A stretch of 64,000 bases of DNA from Anaeropeptidivorans aminofermentans (GTDB lineage: Bacteria; Bacillota; Clostridia; Lachnospirales; UBA5962). This document shows, piece by piece, positions 52,479 through 59,911 of this stretch (position 1 is the stretch's first letter; each line of letters begins with the position of its first letter). The stretch is from positions 2,790,001-2,854,000 of the forward strand of contig NZ_OW711693.1 of NCBI RefSeq assembly GCF_940670685.1. The letters run 5' to 3'. The position numbers were made by a program, and so were the translations under genes. A model generated the notes under the pieces. It searched no databases, had not been told where the DNA came from, and saw only the letters and a program-made list of their open reading frames with translations.

Positions 52479-53297
52479 TTATATTTTTCTTATTCTTCCA
52501 AAGAAGTAAAAGAGAATAAAGCAGCATAAATTTACAATAACAATGCTTGCTCCTGTAGGCAGGGAATATAGAAAGGATATGCATAAGCCTATAAAAAAAC
52601 ATAGGACGGATATTAAAGCCGATGAAATAATAACTTTTTTAAAGCTTCTGAAAACCCTCATGGAAGTAAGGGCCGGAAATATAATCAGGCTTGAAATAAG
52701 TACAGCGCCCATCATTCTCATACCCACTACGATGGTTAAAGCCGTGAGCATGGATATGAGCATATTATAGGCCCCTACATTGGTTCCGGTGGCTTTTGCA
52801 AAATCCTCATCAAAGGTTACGGCAAATATTTTGTTATAAAACAGGATATAAAGCACAATAACACATAATGCCACAAATACGCTTAAATATAAATCATTTT
52901 TACTCATGGCAAGAATGCTTCCGAACATAAAATTATGAATATCCACATTAAGCCCCGTTGTCATAGCAACGGCTATAATGCCTATGGATACGGAGCTGCT
53001 TGCGATAACAGCTATTGCGGCGTCGCCTTTGATGGTGCTGTTTTGGCTTATTCTTAAAAGCAGAAATGCCGCAAGCATAACAACGGGAACTGCTACCTGC
53101 AAGGGGGCAAGATTTAATGCCATAGCAACGGCAAGCGCCCCAAAGCCAACGTGGGAAAGGCCGTCGCCTATCATGGAAAATCTTTTAAGTACAAGGCTTA
53201 CGCCTAAAAGGGCAGAGCAGAGAGCAACCAAAATGCCTACAATAGCAGCCCTTATAATGAAATTATATGAAAAAAGCGCTCCTATAAGCTCAAGCAT
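52479..53297 (-). CDS. znuB: Zinc/manganese ABC transporter permease
   Basis: 272 residues, eight or nine transmembrane helices, ABC-3 family permease. FSMIGDGLSHVGFGALAVA and the later AYNMLISMLTALTIVVGMRMMGA (given here in two parts, AYNMLISMLTAL and VGMRMMGAVLI) are typical. It overlaps znuC by eight bases and is the last gene of the zinc operon. Confidence 0.92.
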   Translation of the reverse strand: MLELIGALFSYNFIIRAAIVGILVALCSALLGVSLVLKRFSMIGDGLSHVGFGALAVAMALNLAPLQVAVPVVMLAAFLLLRISQNSTIKGDAAIAVIASSSVSIGIIAVAMTTGLNVDIHNFMFGSILAMSKNDLYLSVFVALCVIVLYILFYNKIFAVTFDEDFAKATGTNVGAYNMLISMLTALTIVVGMRMMGAVLISSLIIFPALTSMRVFRSFKKVIISSALISVLCFFIGLCISFLYSLPTGASIVIVNLCCFILFYFFGRIRKI

Positions 53298-53994
53298 CGG
53301 CTTCCCCTCTTTGCATTTTTTTAGCCATCTCCGTTTGAAGATATTCTTCTTTCGTGCCGTAAAATATTTTAGAATGCCCTAAATGAAGTATTTTTTTGCA
53401 ATAGTCCATTGCTCCTTGAATATCATGTGAAATCATAATAATGGTAATGCCCTCTTTTTTATTCAGCTTATCTAAAAGATTATAAAAATCAGCGGAAGCT
53501 ATAGGGTCAAGGCCTGCCATAGGCTCGTCAAGAAGCAACAGCTTCTTTGTAGCACACAATGCTCTTGCGAGAAAAACTCTTTGCTGCTGCCCTCCCGAAA
53601 GGTCTCTGTAGGGCTTATTTTTTAAATCCCATATGCCGAGTCTTTTCATATTTTCTTCCGCTATATTTTTTTCTCTTCTGGAATAAAAGGGCAGCAGCCT
53701 TCCGTGGTTTAATGTCCCTGAAATCACTACCTCATAAACGCTTGCGGGAAAGTCCTTTTGTATATCGCTTTGCTGGGGAAGATAGCCTATTTGATTTTTA
53801 TTAATGCCAAAGCTTATCTTTCCTTTCATGGGCTTTATAAGACTTAAAATACCCTTCATAAGCGTACTTTTTCCTGCACCGTTTTCTCCCAGAATGCAGA
53901 TAAAATCCCCTTCTTCCGCCGAAAAGGAAATATCCTTTATAACAGGGCGCCTTTCATAGCCTAAAGTCAGGCTTTCACATGATATTACATTCAT
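53290..53994 (-). CDS. znuC: Zinc/manganese ABC transporter ATPase
   Basis: 234 residues: Walker A LGENGAGKSTLMKG, Q-loop GYLPQQSDIQ, signature DLSGGQQQRVFLARAL, Walker B LLLLDEPMAGLD and the switch histidine in MISHDIQG. The gene starts two bases after the znuA stop. Confidence 0.95.
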   Translation of the reverse strand: MNVISCESLTLGYERRPVIKDISFSAEEGDFICILGENGAGKSTLMKGILSLIKPMKGKISFGINKNQIGYLPQQSDIQKDFPASVYEVVISGTLNHGRLLPFYSRREKNIAEENMKRLGIWDLKNKPYRDLSGGQQQRVFLARALCATKKLLLLDEPMAGLDPIASADFYNLLDKLNKKEGITIIMISHDIQGAMDYCKKILHLGHSKIFYGTKEEYLQTEMAKKMQRGEADA

Positions 53995-53996
53995 TT

Positions 53997-55076
53997 CTAG
54001 TTCAGTCCCTTTCTAAGGCTCTCCACATTGTTTTTCATTATTGAAACATATGTCTCGCCCTTTTCAAAATTGTCCTTTGTAAGATTATGGGCCGAATGCA
54101 GCAGAAGCATACCTGCCCCTGTTTCTTCACTTATGGCATTTGCTATGCTTTTTGAACTAAGTTCTATATAATAAACATAGGGTATTTTTTCGTTCTTTAC
54201 CTTATCCACAAGAAAAGCGATGGTTCCTGCGCTTGCCTCGCTTTGGGTGCTGCAGCCGGAAAAAGCAGCGCTATAGTTTAAACCATACTCATCTACAAAA
54301 TACCGAAAAGGAAACCTGTCTGCAAATACCAAAGATTTCCTCTCTGCATTATCTACAACAGCTTTTATTTCGGAATCTACTTTTTCTATTTCAGAAATAT
54401 AAGAATTTGCATTTTCTTTATAATAATCTGAATTCTCCTCATCAATGGCTACGATTTCTTTTTCTATTGCATCTACAAGGGTTATGGCATTTTTAGGAGA
54501 GGTCCATATATGTTCATCTTCATGGGTATGATCGTGGTCTTCTTCATGATCGTGGTCCTCTTCATGCTCGTGGTCTTCTTCATGCTCATGGTCTTCCTCA
54601 TGTTCGTGGTCTTCTTCGTGCTCATGGTCTTCCTCATGCTCGTGATTCTCCTCGTGCTCATGGTCGTGATCATGTTCCTCTTCTTCCATGCCCTCTACAA
54701 GCTCTTCTTCCACAACATTTACATAATCCATAAGGCGTAAAACCTTCTTTTCACCAAGCTCTATGGATTCAAGCACAGTATTGACCCATTCGTCGTTTTC
54801 TCCGCCGATATAGATAAACATATCGGCATCGTTTATTTTTATAATATCCGCCGGCGACGGGTCGAAGGTATGGCTTTCTGCTCCCGGTTTTAAAAGCATT
54901 GTTATGTCTGCCTTATCCTTAGCGACAGCCCTTGCGAAATCATAAGCCGGAAAATTCGTTGTAACTATATTTAATTTTTTATCTTCATTTTTATTATTAA
55001 GCTCCTGGGGCGTTCCTTTGGCACCGCACCCTGCGAGCATGACCGCAGAAATTAAAAAAGCGATAATTTTTTTCAT
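53997..55076 (-). CDS. znuA: Zinc-binding lipoprotein ZnuA-like, with expanded His/Glu-rich loop
   Basis: 359 residues, cluster A-I metal-binding component. Lipobox MLAGC at residues 13-17 anchors it to the membrane. His69 (GAESHTFDPSP), His195 (DEHIWTSPKNA) and the C-terminal region supply the metal site. Residues 135-195 form an unusually long charged loop made of six-residue HEEDHE units repeated about five to six times, flanked by DHDHEHEE and HDHTHEDEH. ZnuA proteins have a His-rich loop thought to concentrate zinc; this one is long and internally repetitive at the DNA level. Confidence 0.92.
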   Translation of the reverse strand: MKKIIAFLISAVMLAGCGAKGTPQELNNKNEDKKLNIVTTNFPAYDFARAVAKDKADITMLLKPGAESHTFDPSPADIIKINDADMFIYIGGENDEWVNTVLESIELGEKKVLRLMDYVNVVEEELVEGMEEEEHDHDHEHEENHEHEEDHEHEEDHEHEEDHEHEEDHEHEEDHDHEEDHDHTHEDEHIWTSPKNAITLVDAIEKEIVAIDEENSDYYKENANSYISEIEKVDSEIKAVVDNAERKSLVFADRFPFRYFVDEYGLNYSAAFSGCSTQSEASAGTIAFLVDKVKNEKIPYVYYIELSSKSIANAISEETGAGMLLLHSAHNLTKDNFEKGETYVSIMKNNVESLRKGLN

Positions 55077-55228
55077 CTATATCCTCCTATAACTGTTCTA
55101 AAGCATTAAACTACAAAGAGAAAACATAGTAAATAAACTTAAAAACGGACAAGCTCATTTACTATAGGCGAAAGAAAAACTTATTAAACTAAAACTTAAA
55201 AACTTTTTAAGTTTAATAAGTATAGCCC

Positions 55229-55537
55229 TCAATTGTTCAGCCTAACCTTCAGCTCTGTAAGGGTTTTTTCTTTGACTCTTTCTTTGATAGATAAAATTAA
55301 GAGATTAAAGCTTTTTAAACCATAGAATAAAAAATATGCAGCCGAGGCTGCCGTAAAAACAATTTTTCTGAAATTATTCTTTGTATATTCATTAAAGGTA
55401 CAGAAAGCGCAATGATCGCCGTCACATTGATGGCTATGTTCCTGAACTTCATAAAAAATCCGTACGCCAAAGGATATTAAAATCAAAAAAAGTAAAAATA
55501 CAGCAATTACAGGTTTTGCTAAAGAATGAATTTTCAT
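55229..55537 (-). CDS. Small two-TM protein with a His/Cys metal-site-like loop
   Basis: 102 residues with two predicted transmembrane helices (about 8-28 and 57-80). Between them, in a likely extracellular loop, is EVQEHSHQCDGDHCAFCTFN, rich in His and Cys. It lies between zur and znuA, seven bases after the zur stop, so it is probably part of the zinc operon. I do not recognise the family; a role as an accessory zinc-handling protein is inference from context and composition. Confidence 0.7.
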   Translation of the reverse strand: MKIHSLAKPVIAVFLLFLILISFGVRIFYEVQEHSHQCDGDHCAFCTFNEYTKNNFRKIVFTAASAAYFLFYGLKSFNLLILSIKERVKEKTLTELKVRLNN

Positions 55538-55544
55538 AAATTAT

Positions 55545-55961
55545 CTATTCCTTCTTCATACAGCTTTTGCATTTTCCGTAAATCACGCTTTTGCTGCTAT
55601 CCATATTGAAATTATGCTCGTTTTTAATATGCTCCGAAAGCTTGTCCAGAAATCCGCAGCTCAAATGTTCCACCTTGCCGCAGCCGCTGCATATCATGTG
55701 ATAAATACATTCATTTTCATTGTTTTCACCTATATATTGGTAGCAGGAGCTTAGGCCGTCCATAAAGGAATATTTTATCACTACGCCTTCTTCCACAAGA
55801 TTCTTTATGCATCGATATACTGTAGCCTGCCCTACATTAAGCCCCGAGGATTTAAGATGGTATACTATATCATCAGCAGTTACATGGTGATTGGCATTCT
55901 CTTTAAAGTACGATAAAATCATATCTTTTTGTTTTGTTTTATATTTTTTGGGACTACTCAT
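55545..55961 (-). CDS. zur: Fur-family metalloregulator, probably Zur
   Basis: 138 residues: N-terminal winged helix (MILSYFKENANHHVTADDIVYHL, cut here to ILSYFKENANHHVTADD), DNA-recognition GLNVGQATVYRCIKNLVEEG and the structural zinc site formed by ICSGCGKVEHL and YGKCKSCMKK. Position as first gene of a zinc uptake operon makes Zur more likely than Fur or PerR. It should repress its own operon when zinc is plentiful through the box at 55980-55994. Confidence 0.88.
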   Translation of the reverse strand: MSSPKKYKTKQKDMILSYFKENANHHVTADDIVYHLKSSGLNVGQATVYRCIKNLVEEGVVIKYSFMDGLSSCYQYIGENNENECIYHMICSGCGKVEHLSCGFLDKLSEHIKNEHNFNMDSSKSVIYGKCKSCMKKE

Positions 55962-55979
55962 TTCACGCCTCCATTAAAT

Positions 55980-55994
55980 TGAAAACAATTATCA
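55980..55994 (-). promoter_or_regulatory. Fur-type operator (probable Zur box)
   Basis: TGAAAACAATTATCA on the plus strand matches the Fur-family palindrome TGATAATNATTATCA, with one perfect half and one partly matched half. It covers the expected transcription start of the zur-znu operon. Confidence 0.65.
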
Positions 55995-55999
55995 TTTTT

Positions 56000-56028
56000 A
56001 TTTTAAGATAATTTCTAGATATTGTCAA
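56000..56028 (-). promoter_or_regulatory. Promoter of the zur-znu operon
   Basis: Minus-strand TTGACA (56023-56028), a 17-base spacer and TAAAAT (56000-56005). The operator lies just downstream of the -10, the right place for repression. Confidence 0.75.
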
Positions 56029-56032
56029 CAGA

Positions 56033-56213
56033 TACAGTAAATTTAAAGTTATAGTAAAATAGCTTTAAGGCAGTAACAAATTATTTTACTATAACCGGTA
56101 ATAAAGCCGTATATTTCCGGCAGACTCAAAATGTACTGTTTCCAAAGGAAACCCGTGTTTTCAGCTTGTCTGGGATAGGCATTTATTACTTCTTTGTACT
56201 AAATTTACTCTAT
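56033..56213 (+). repeat. R1 copy with a nested mini-R5 (R1h)
   Basis: R1 from ACAGTAAATTTAAAGT to TACTAAATTTACTC, somewhat diverged, interrupted near its left end by a 40-base palindrome at 56052-56091. It begins only five bases upstream of the zur promoter -35. Confidence 0.7.
56052..56091. repeat. Mini-R5 deletion derivative flanked by TA duplication
   Basis: Ends TAGTAAAATA / TATTTTACTA, inner sequence GCTTTAAGGCAGTAAC equals the reverse complement of the R5 right end. TA occurs directly on both sides (56050-56051 and 56092-56093); removing the element and one TA restores R1 sequence. Confidence 0.75.
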
Positions 56214-56224
56214 CGAAAGACACA

Positions 56225-56254
56225 AAAAAGCCAGAGAATATTCTCTGGCTTTTA
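56225..56254 (-). terminator. Terminator of tRNA-Trp
   Basis: Stem AAAAGCCAGAGAATA / TATTCTCTGGCTTTT (minus strand) followed by TTGTG, just after the tRNA. Confidence 0.85.
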
Positions 56255-56262
56255 ATATTATA

Positions 56263-56333
56263 CAGGGGTAGAAGGACTCGAACCCTCAAGAACGGTTTTG
56301 GAGACCGGCATGTTACCATTACATCATACCCCT
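56263..56333 (-). tRNA. tRNA-Trp (anticodon CCA)
   Basis: Acceptor AGGGGTA / TACCCCT, D arm ATGTAATGGTAA, anticodon loop CTCCAAA, T arm GGTTCGAGTCC, discriminator G. The 3' CCA is not encoded. Single-gene unit with its own promoter and terminator. Confidence 0.95.
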
Positions 56334-56357
56334 AAAGAATGGTACTGACAAATACAT

Positions 56358-56386
56358 ATTATAGTAAGAATTATCTCTTTTGTCAA
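56358..56386 (-). promoter_or_regulatory. Consensus sigma-A promoter of tRNA-Trp
   Basis: Minus-strand TTGACA (56381-56386), a 17-base spacer and TATAAT (56358-56363), both hexamers perfect consensus. Confidence 0.92.
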
Positions 56387-56608
56387 GAAAAATAAATAAA
56401 CTTATCACAGCCAAGCCATGAAAAATACGGAACAAGATTTTGATTTTAGAAGCTCAGCCTTTAATCAATCTGATGGAAAAGCATTTTGCTCTGCAAAAAC
56501 CCAAGCATAATGCCAAAGGCATTATCTTTACGGCCAATTTTTTCGGTATCAATCTATTTCTGTCAAATTGCAAAGATTTACAAAGTTTTATTTTAGTGAC
56601 AGGAGAAC

Positions 56609-57100
56609 CTATATATTTATTTCAACGGCACGGTTAAGGCGCATGCTTTCTTTCGGGTCTATTGCCCTTTGGTTTTTAGAGCCTCTGAAACGAAGGTCGA
56701 GACTTCTTTCCGCCAGAATAAATTTACCGTCTATTATAATATCTGCATAAAGGGCAAGGTGAAGCATATTTTCATTTTTTATTATTTCTTCCCATAGGTA
56801 TCCCGTATATATAATTAAATTAAGCCCGCTTTTCTTAACATGCGCTGCAACAATAGAAAGGGCCTCCGTATGCAAAAAAGGCTCTCCGCCGGAAAATGTA
56901 ACACCGTCAAGGAGAGGATTTTGATTAATCAGCTGTATGATTTCTTCTGTATCTATTTCTTTCCCGCCGGAATAGGAATGGGTATCCGGATTGTGGCAGC
57001 CGAGGCATTTATGGGGGCATCCCTGGGTAAATACTGTAAGGCGTATCCCCGGCCCGTCAACTACAGAGTCATTTGCTATTCCTGATATTCTGATTTTCAT
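56609..57100 (-). CDS. nrdG: Anaerobic ribonucleotide reductase activating protein NrdG
   Basis: Radical SAM activase that installs the glycyl radical in NrdD. About 163 residues from ATG 57100, which has AGAGG upstream; the frame opens farther upstream at 57133. DGPGIRLTVFTQGCPHKC includes the start of the [4Fe-4S] motif, whose third cysteine is in LGCHN. VTFSGGEPFLH follows as the SAM-binding GGE motif. Placed directly downstream of nrdD. Confidence 0.95.
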   Translation of the reverse strand: MKIRISGIANDSVVDGPGIRLTVFTQGCPHKCLGCHNPDTHSYSGGKEIDTEEIIQLINQNPLLDGVTFSGGEPFLHTEALSIVAAHVKKSGLNLIIYTGYLWEEIIKNENMLHLALYADIIIDGKFILAERSLDLRFRGSKNQRAIDPKESMRLNRAVEINI

Positions 57101-57118
57101 TATTCCCTCTTTAAAGCT

Positions 57119-57156
57119 ACGGCCTGCCGCCAAAGGTATCTTTGGCAGCGGCCGTA
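57119..57156 (-). other. Intercistronic hairpin between nrdD and nrdG
   Basis: GC-rich inverted repeat ACGGCC...GCCAAAG / CTTTGGC...GGCCGT. No T run follows on the minus strand, so it looks more like an mRNA-stability or processing hairpin than a terminator. Confidence 0.6.
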
Positions 57157-57165
57157 AATATATTT

Positions 57166-59508
57166 TTAAAGTGTGTTATGCTTTACTCTGTCTCTTACTT
57201 CCGCAAGCTTCGCATTGTTGAACCTGTCTAAAGTTCCTACAAGGTATCCTGTGATTCTTCTGATTCTTTCAAAGGGAAACTCACTTTCGTCTCTTCCGCA
57301 TTTAGGGCATTTGTCTCCTATAATGCCTGTATATCCGCATACCGGATCCCTGTCTACAGGGTGGTTTATGGAGCCGTAGCCTATGCCGGACTCTTTCATA
57401 AAGCGTATTACTTTTTCAAAGGCCGGAAGGTTTTGGGTAAGGTCTCCGTCCATTTCAACATAAGTAATATGACCTGCGTTTGTAAGCTCATGATAAGGAG
57501 CTTCTTTTTTTATTTTTTCAAAGGCTGAAATATTATAATAAACAGGGATATGGAAGCTATTGGTGTAATATTCTCTATCTGTAACCCCTTCAATTTCTCC
57601 GAAAAGCTTTTTATCTATTTTTATAAACCGGCCTGAAAGGCCTTCGGCAGGAGTCGCTATAAGAGAAAAATTAAGCTTCATCTCCTGAGCCTTGTCGTCC
57701 ATTCTCTTTCTCATATGAGAAACAATTTTTAATCCTAATTCCTGGGCCTTATCGGACTCGCCGTGATGCTTTCCTATGAGGGCTTTTAAGCACTCCGCAA
57801 GGCCTATAAAACCTACGGTAAGGGTTCCATGTTTTAAAACCTCTTCAACTGTATCGTCTATGGAAAGCTTTTCAGAATCCATCCAAACGCCTTCCCCCAT
57901 TAAGAATGGGAAATTCCTTACCTTTTTGGAACACTGTATTTTAAAGCGTTCAAGAAGCTGGTCTATGCAAATATCAACCACTTTATCAAGCTCTGTAAAG
58001 AACAAGTCTAAATTACCCTTTGCCTTTATGCCAAGCCTTGGAAGGTTGATGGAAGTAAAGCTTAAATTGCCTCTGCCGTAGGTAATTTCTTTTTCAGGGT
58101 CATAGACATTGCTTACAACTCTTGTTCTGCACCCCATATAGGCGATTTCTGTTTCAGGTTTTCCTTCCTTATAGTATTTTAAATTAAAAGGAGCATCCTG
58201 AAATGAGAAATTAGGGAAAAGCCTTTTTGCGCTTACTCTGCAGGCAAGCTTGAATAAATCATAATTCGGCTCGCCTTCGTTATAATTTATGCCTTCCTTC
58301 ACTCTAAATATGTGTATGGGAAATATAGGGGTTTCGCCGTTTCCAAGGCCCGCTTCCAGGGCAAGAAGAACGTTTTTTATAATCATTCTTCCTTCTGCGG
58401 AAGTATCCATTCCGTAATTGATAGAGGAAAATGGCGTCTGCGCCCCGGCCCTTGAATGCATGGTGTTTAAATTATGCACAAGAGCTTCCATGGCCTGGAA
58501 GGTTTCTCTATCGGTAGCCTTTATGCTCTTATCTATGGCAAATTCCTGGCATTTTTCTATGACGGAAGCATCTACGCCAATGCCTTCCAATGCCTCTTTT
58601 TCTTTCTTTAAATAGGCTTCATTTTCCGTCATTCTAAGGTCTGTCCCTGAAGATAAAATATCCTTTTGTATAGCCGAAACCTTTTCATCTGCCTCTTCCA
58701 TGCCGGCTAAAAGCTCTAAAGCCTTTGCCATGTTCTGCCTATATTGCTTTCGGAAAGTCTTTTTAACCCCGTCGGCAAGGCCGTAATCAAAGTTTACAAT
58801 GCTCTGGCCGCCGTGCTGATCGTTCTGGTTGGACTGAATGGCGATACAGGCAAGGGCGGAATAGCTGCCGATGCCCCTTGGCTCTCTTAAGGTTCCGTGG
58901 CCTGTTGAAAAGCCGCCGGAAAAAAGCTTTATCAGGTCTATCTGGCAGCAGGTGGTAGTCATCGTAAGAAAATCAAGGTCATGAATATGAATATCCCCGT
59001 CTTTATGAGCTCTTGAATGCTCCGGCTTTAATATATACATTTCGTAAAACTGCTTTGCACCCTCGGAACCGTATTTAAGCATAGTTCCCATAGCAGTATC
59101 GCCGTTTACATTGGCGTTTTCTCTTTTTATATCGCTATCTTTGGAGTCTTTAAATGTAATATCTTCATATATTCTCATAAGCCTTGTATTCATTTCCCTG
59201 ATACGGCTTCTTTCGGCTCTGTAGAGAATATATGCCTTCGCAACCTGACTGTGATTTTTTATCATGAGGGATTCTTCTACGATGTCCTGTATCTGTTCAA
59301 CAGTGGGGGTAAAAAGGCCCCTTTCGTAAAGGCTCTTGATGGCCTCTCCGCAAATCATCTTATAATAAGGATAAGACCTGTAGTCGCCTACGGCCTGAAA
59401 AGACTTCCTTATAGCGTCTATTATTTTTTCCTCATCAAATACGGCTGTTCGCCCGTCTCTTTTTATGACGTTCACAATCTGGTTTTCATCTTGCTTTAAT
59501 ATTATCAT
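57166..59508 (-). CDS. nrdD: Anaerobic ribonucleoside-triphosphate reductase NrdD
   Basis: Class III ribonucleotide reductase, 780 residues, converting NTPs to dNTPs without oxygen. N-terminal ATP-cone (VIKRDGRTAVFDEEKI), catalytic barrel with TTTCCQIDL and NRDD-type SINLPRLGI, and the C-terminal zinc site CGYTGIIGDKCPKCGRDE followed by the glycyl radical region RRITGYLVGTLDRFNNAK, in which the glycine of RRITGYLVG is the likely radical residue. Its presence without an aerobic class Ia pair in the window fits anaerobic life. Transcribed from an NrdR-box promoter at 59835-59862. Confidence 0.96.
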   Translation of the reverse strand: MIILKQDENQIVNVIKRDGRTAVFDEEKIIDAIRKSFQAVGDYRSYPYYKMICGEAIKSLYERGLFTPTVEQIQDIVEESLMIKNHSQVAKAYILYRAERSRIREMNTRLMRIYEDITFKDSKDSDIKRENANVNGDTAMGTMLKYGSEGAKQFYEMYILKPEHSRAHKDGDIHIHDLDFLTMTTTCCQIDLIKLFSGGFSTGHGTLREPRGIGSYSALACIAIQSNQNDQHGGQSIVNFDYGLADGVKKTFRKQYRQNMAKALELLAGMEEADEKVSAIQKDILSSGTDLRMTENEAYLKKEKEALEGIGVDASVIEKCQEFAIDKSIKATDRETFQAMEALVHNLNTMHSRAGAQTPFSSINYGMDTSAEGRMIIKNVLLALEAGLGNGETPIFPIHIFRVKEGINYNEGEPNYDLFKLACRVSAKRLFPNFSFQDAPFNLKYYKEGKPETEIAYMGCRTRVVSNVYDPEKEITYGRGNLSFTSINLPRLGIKAKGNLDLFFTELDKVVDICIDQLLERFKIQCSKKVRNFPFLMGEGVWMDSEKLSIDDTVEEVLKHGTLTVGFIGLAECLKALIGKHHGESDKAQELGLKIVSHMRKRMDDKAQEMKLNFSLIATPAEGLSGRFIKIDKKLFGEIEGVTDREYYTNSFHIPVYYNISAFEKIKKEAPYHELTNAGHITYVEMDGDLTQNLPAFEKVIRFMKESGIGYGSINHPVDRDPVCGYTGIIGDKCPKCGRDESEFPFERIRRITGYLVGTLDRFNNAKLAEVRDRVKHNTL

Positions 59509-59572
59509 TTTTTAATCCCCTTAATAGTATAATTAGCTCCTTAAGGCTCCATGGCCTAAAAAACAAACACTA

Positions 59573-59643
59573 TTAATTTGCTTTTGCCTGATTATCTTTT
59601 TGCAAAAGCAAATTGATTCTATATTGATTCAAATCACTATAGT
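59573..59643 (+). repeat. Partial repeat R2
   Basis: TTAATTTGCTTTTGCC / GCAAAAGCAAATTGATT inverted pair, similar to R2 ends but shorter and without the usual middle. Located in the nrdD leader. Confidence 0.45.
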
Positions 59644-59727
59644 TTTGCCTTAGAGAATTATTTTAAAAAACATTTAAGCCTGCTAATGGTTTTCATAAAA
59701 GGCTTATGAACTGATAGAAAGCCTTAT

Positions 59728-59769
59728 CCTCAGCATAAATAAGCTTTATAAAGCTTATTTATGCTGAGG
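59728..59769. repeat. Perfect 42-base palindrome in the nrdD leader
   Basis: Two 21-base arms, CCTCAGCATAAATAAGCTTT(A) and its exact inverse, with no loop. Short flanking pairs (GCCTT / AAGGC) extend it. No T run on the minus strand, so it does not look like an ordinary terminator. Confidence 0.85.
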
Positions 59770-59806
59770 AAAGGCAGCAAGTCAATTGTTCATTTTCTCT
59801 GGCAAA

Positions 59807-59853
59807 ATACTATATTTAGTGCCTAACATATACTAGTATACTATATATAGAGG
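59807..59853 (-). promoter_or_regulatory. Two NrdR boxes upstream of nrdDG
   Basis: Cores CTATATTTAG (59810-59819) and CTATATATAG (59841-59850) match the NrdR consensus CWATATWTWG-type palindrome, nine and ten of ten. Their centres are 31 bases apart, three helical turns, the standard NrdR arrangement. The upstream box overlaps the promoter spacer. NrdR would repress nrdDG when dATP is abundant. Confidence 0.85.
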
Positions 59854-59862
59854 GTTTTTCAA
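59835..59862 (-). promoter_or_regulatory. Promoter of nrdDG
   Basis: Minus-strand TTGAAA (59857-59862), a 16-base spacer and TATACT (59835-59840). It would give a leader of about 320 bases before the nrdD ATG, holding the 42-base palindrome and an R2 fragment. Confidence 0.7.
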
Positions 59863-59911
59863 TATTTTTCCTTGAAATATTTTTAATTTTTTTCTTGACA
59901 GGTCCCAGCCC

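Noticed and set aside
54482-54740. Open reading frames on both strands across the znuA His/Glu repeat, with methionine/threonine- or valine/leucine-rich translations
   Set aside because: They arise from the repetitive DNA that encodes the HEEDHE units in the correct frame of znuA; composition is low-complexity and no ribosome-binding site supports them.
56387-56608. Short open frame between tRNA-Trp and nrdG
   Set aside because: No ribosome-binding site and no recognisable protein pattern; it runs antisense into the nrdG 3' end.
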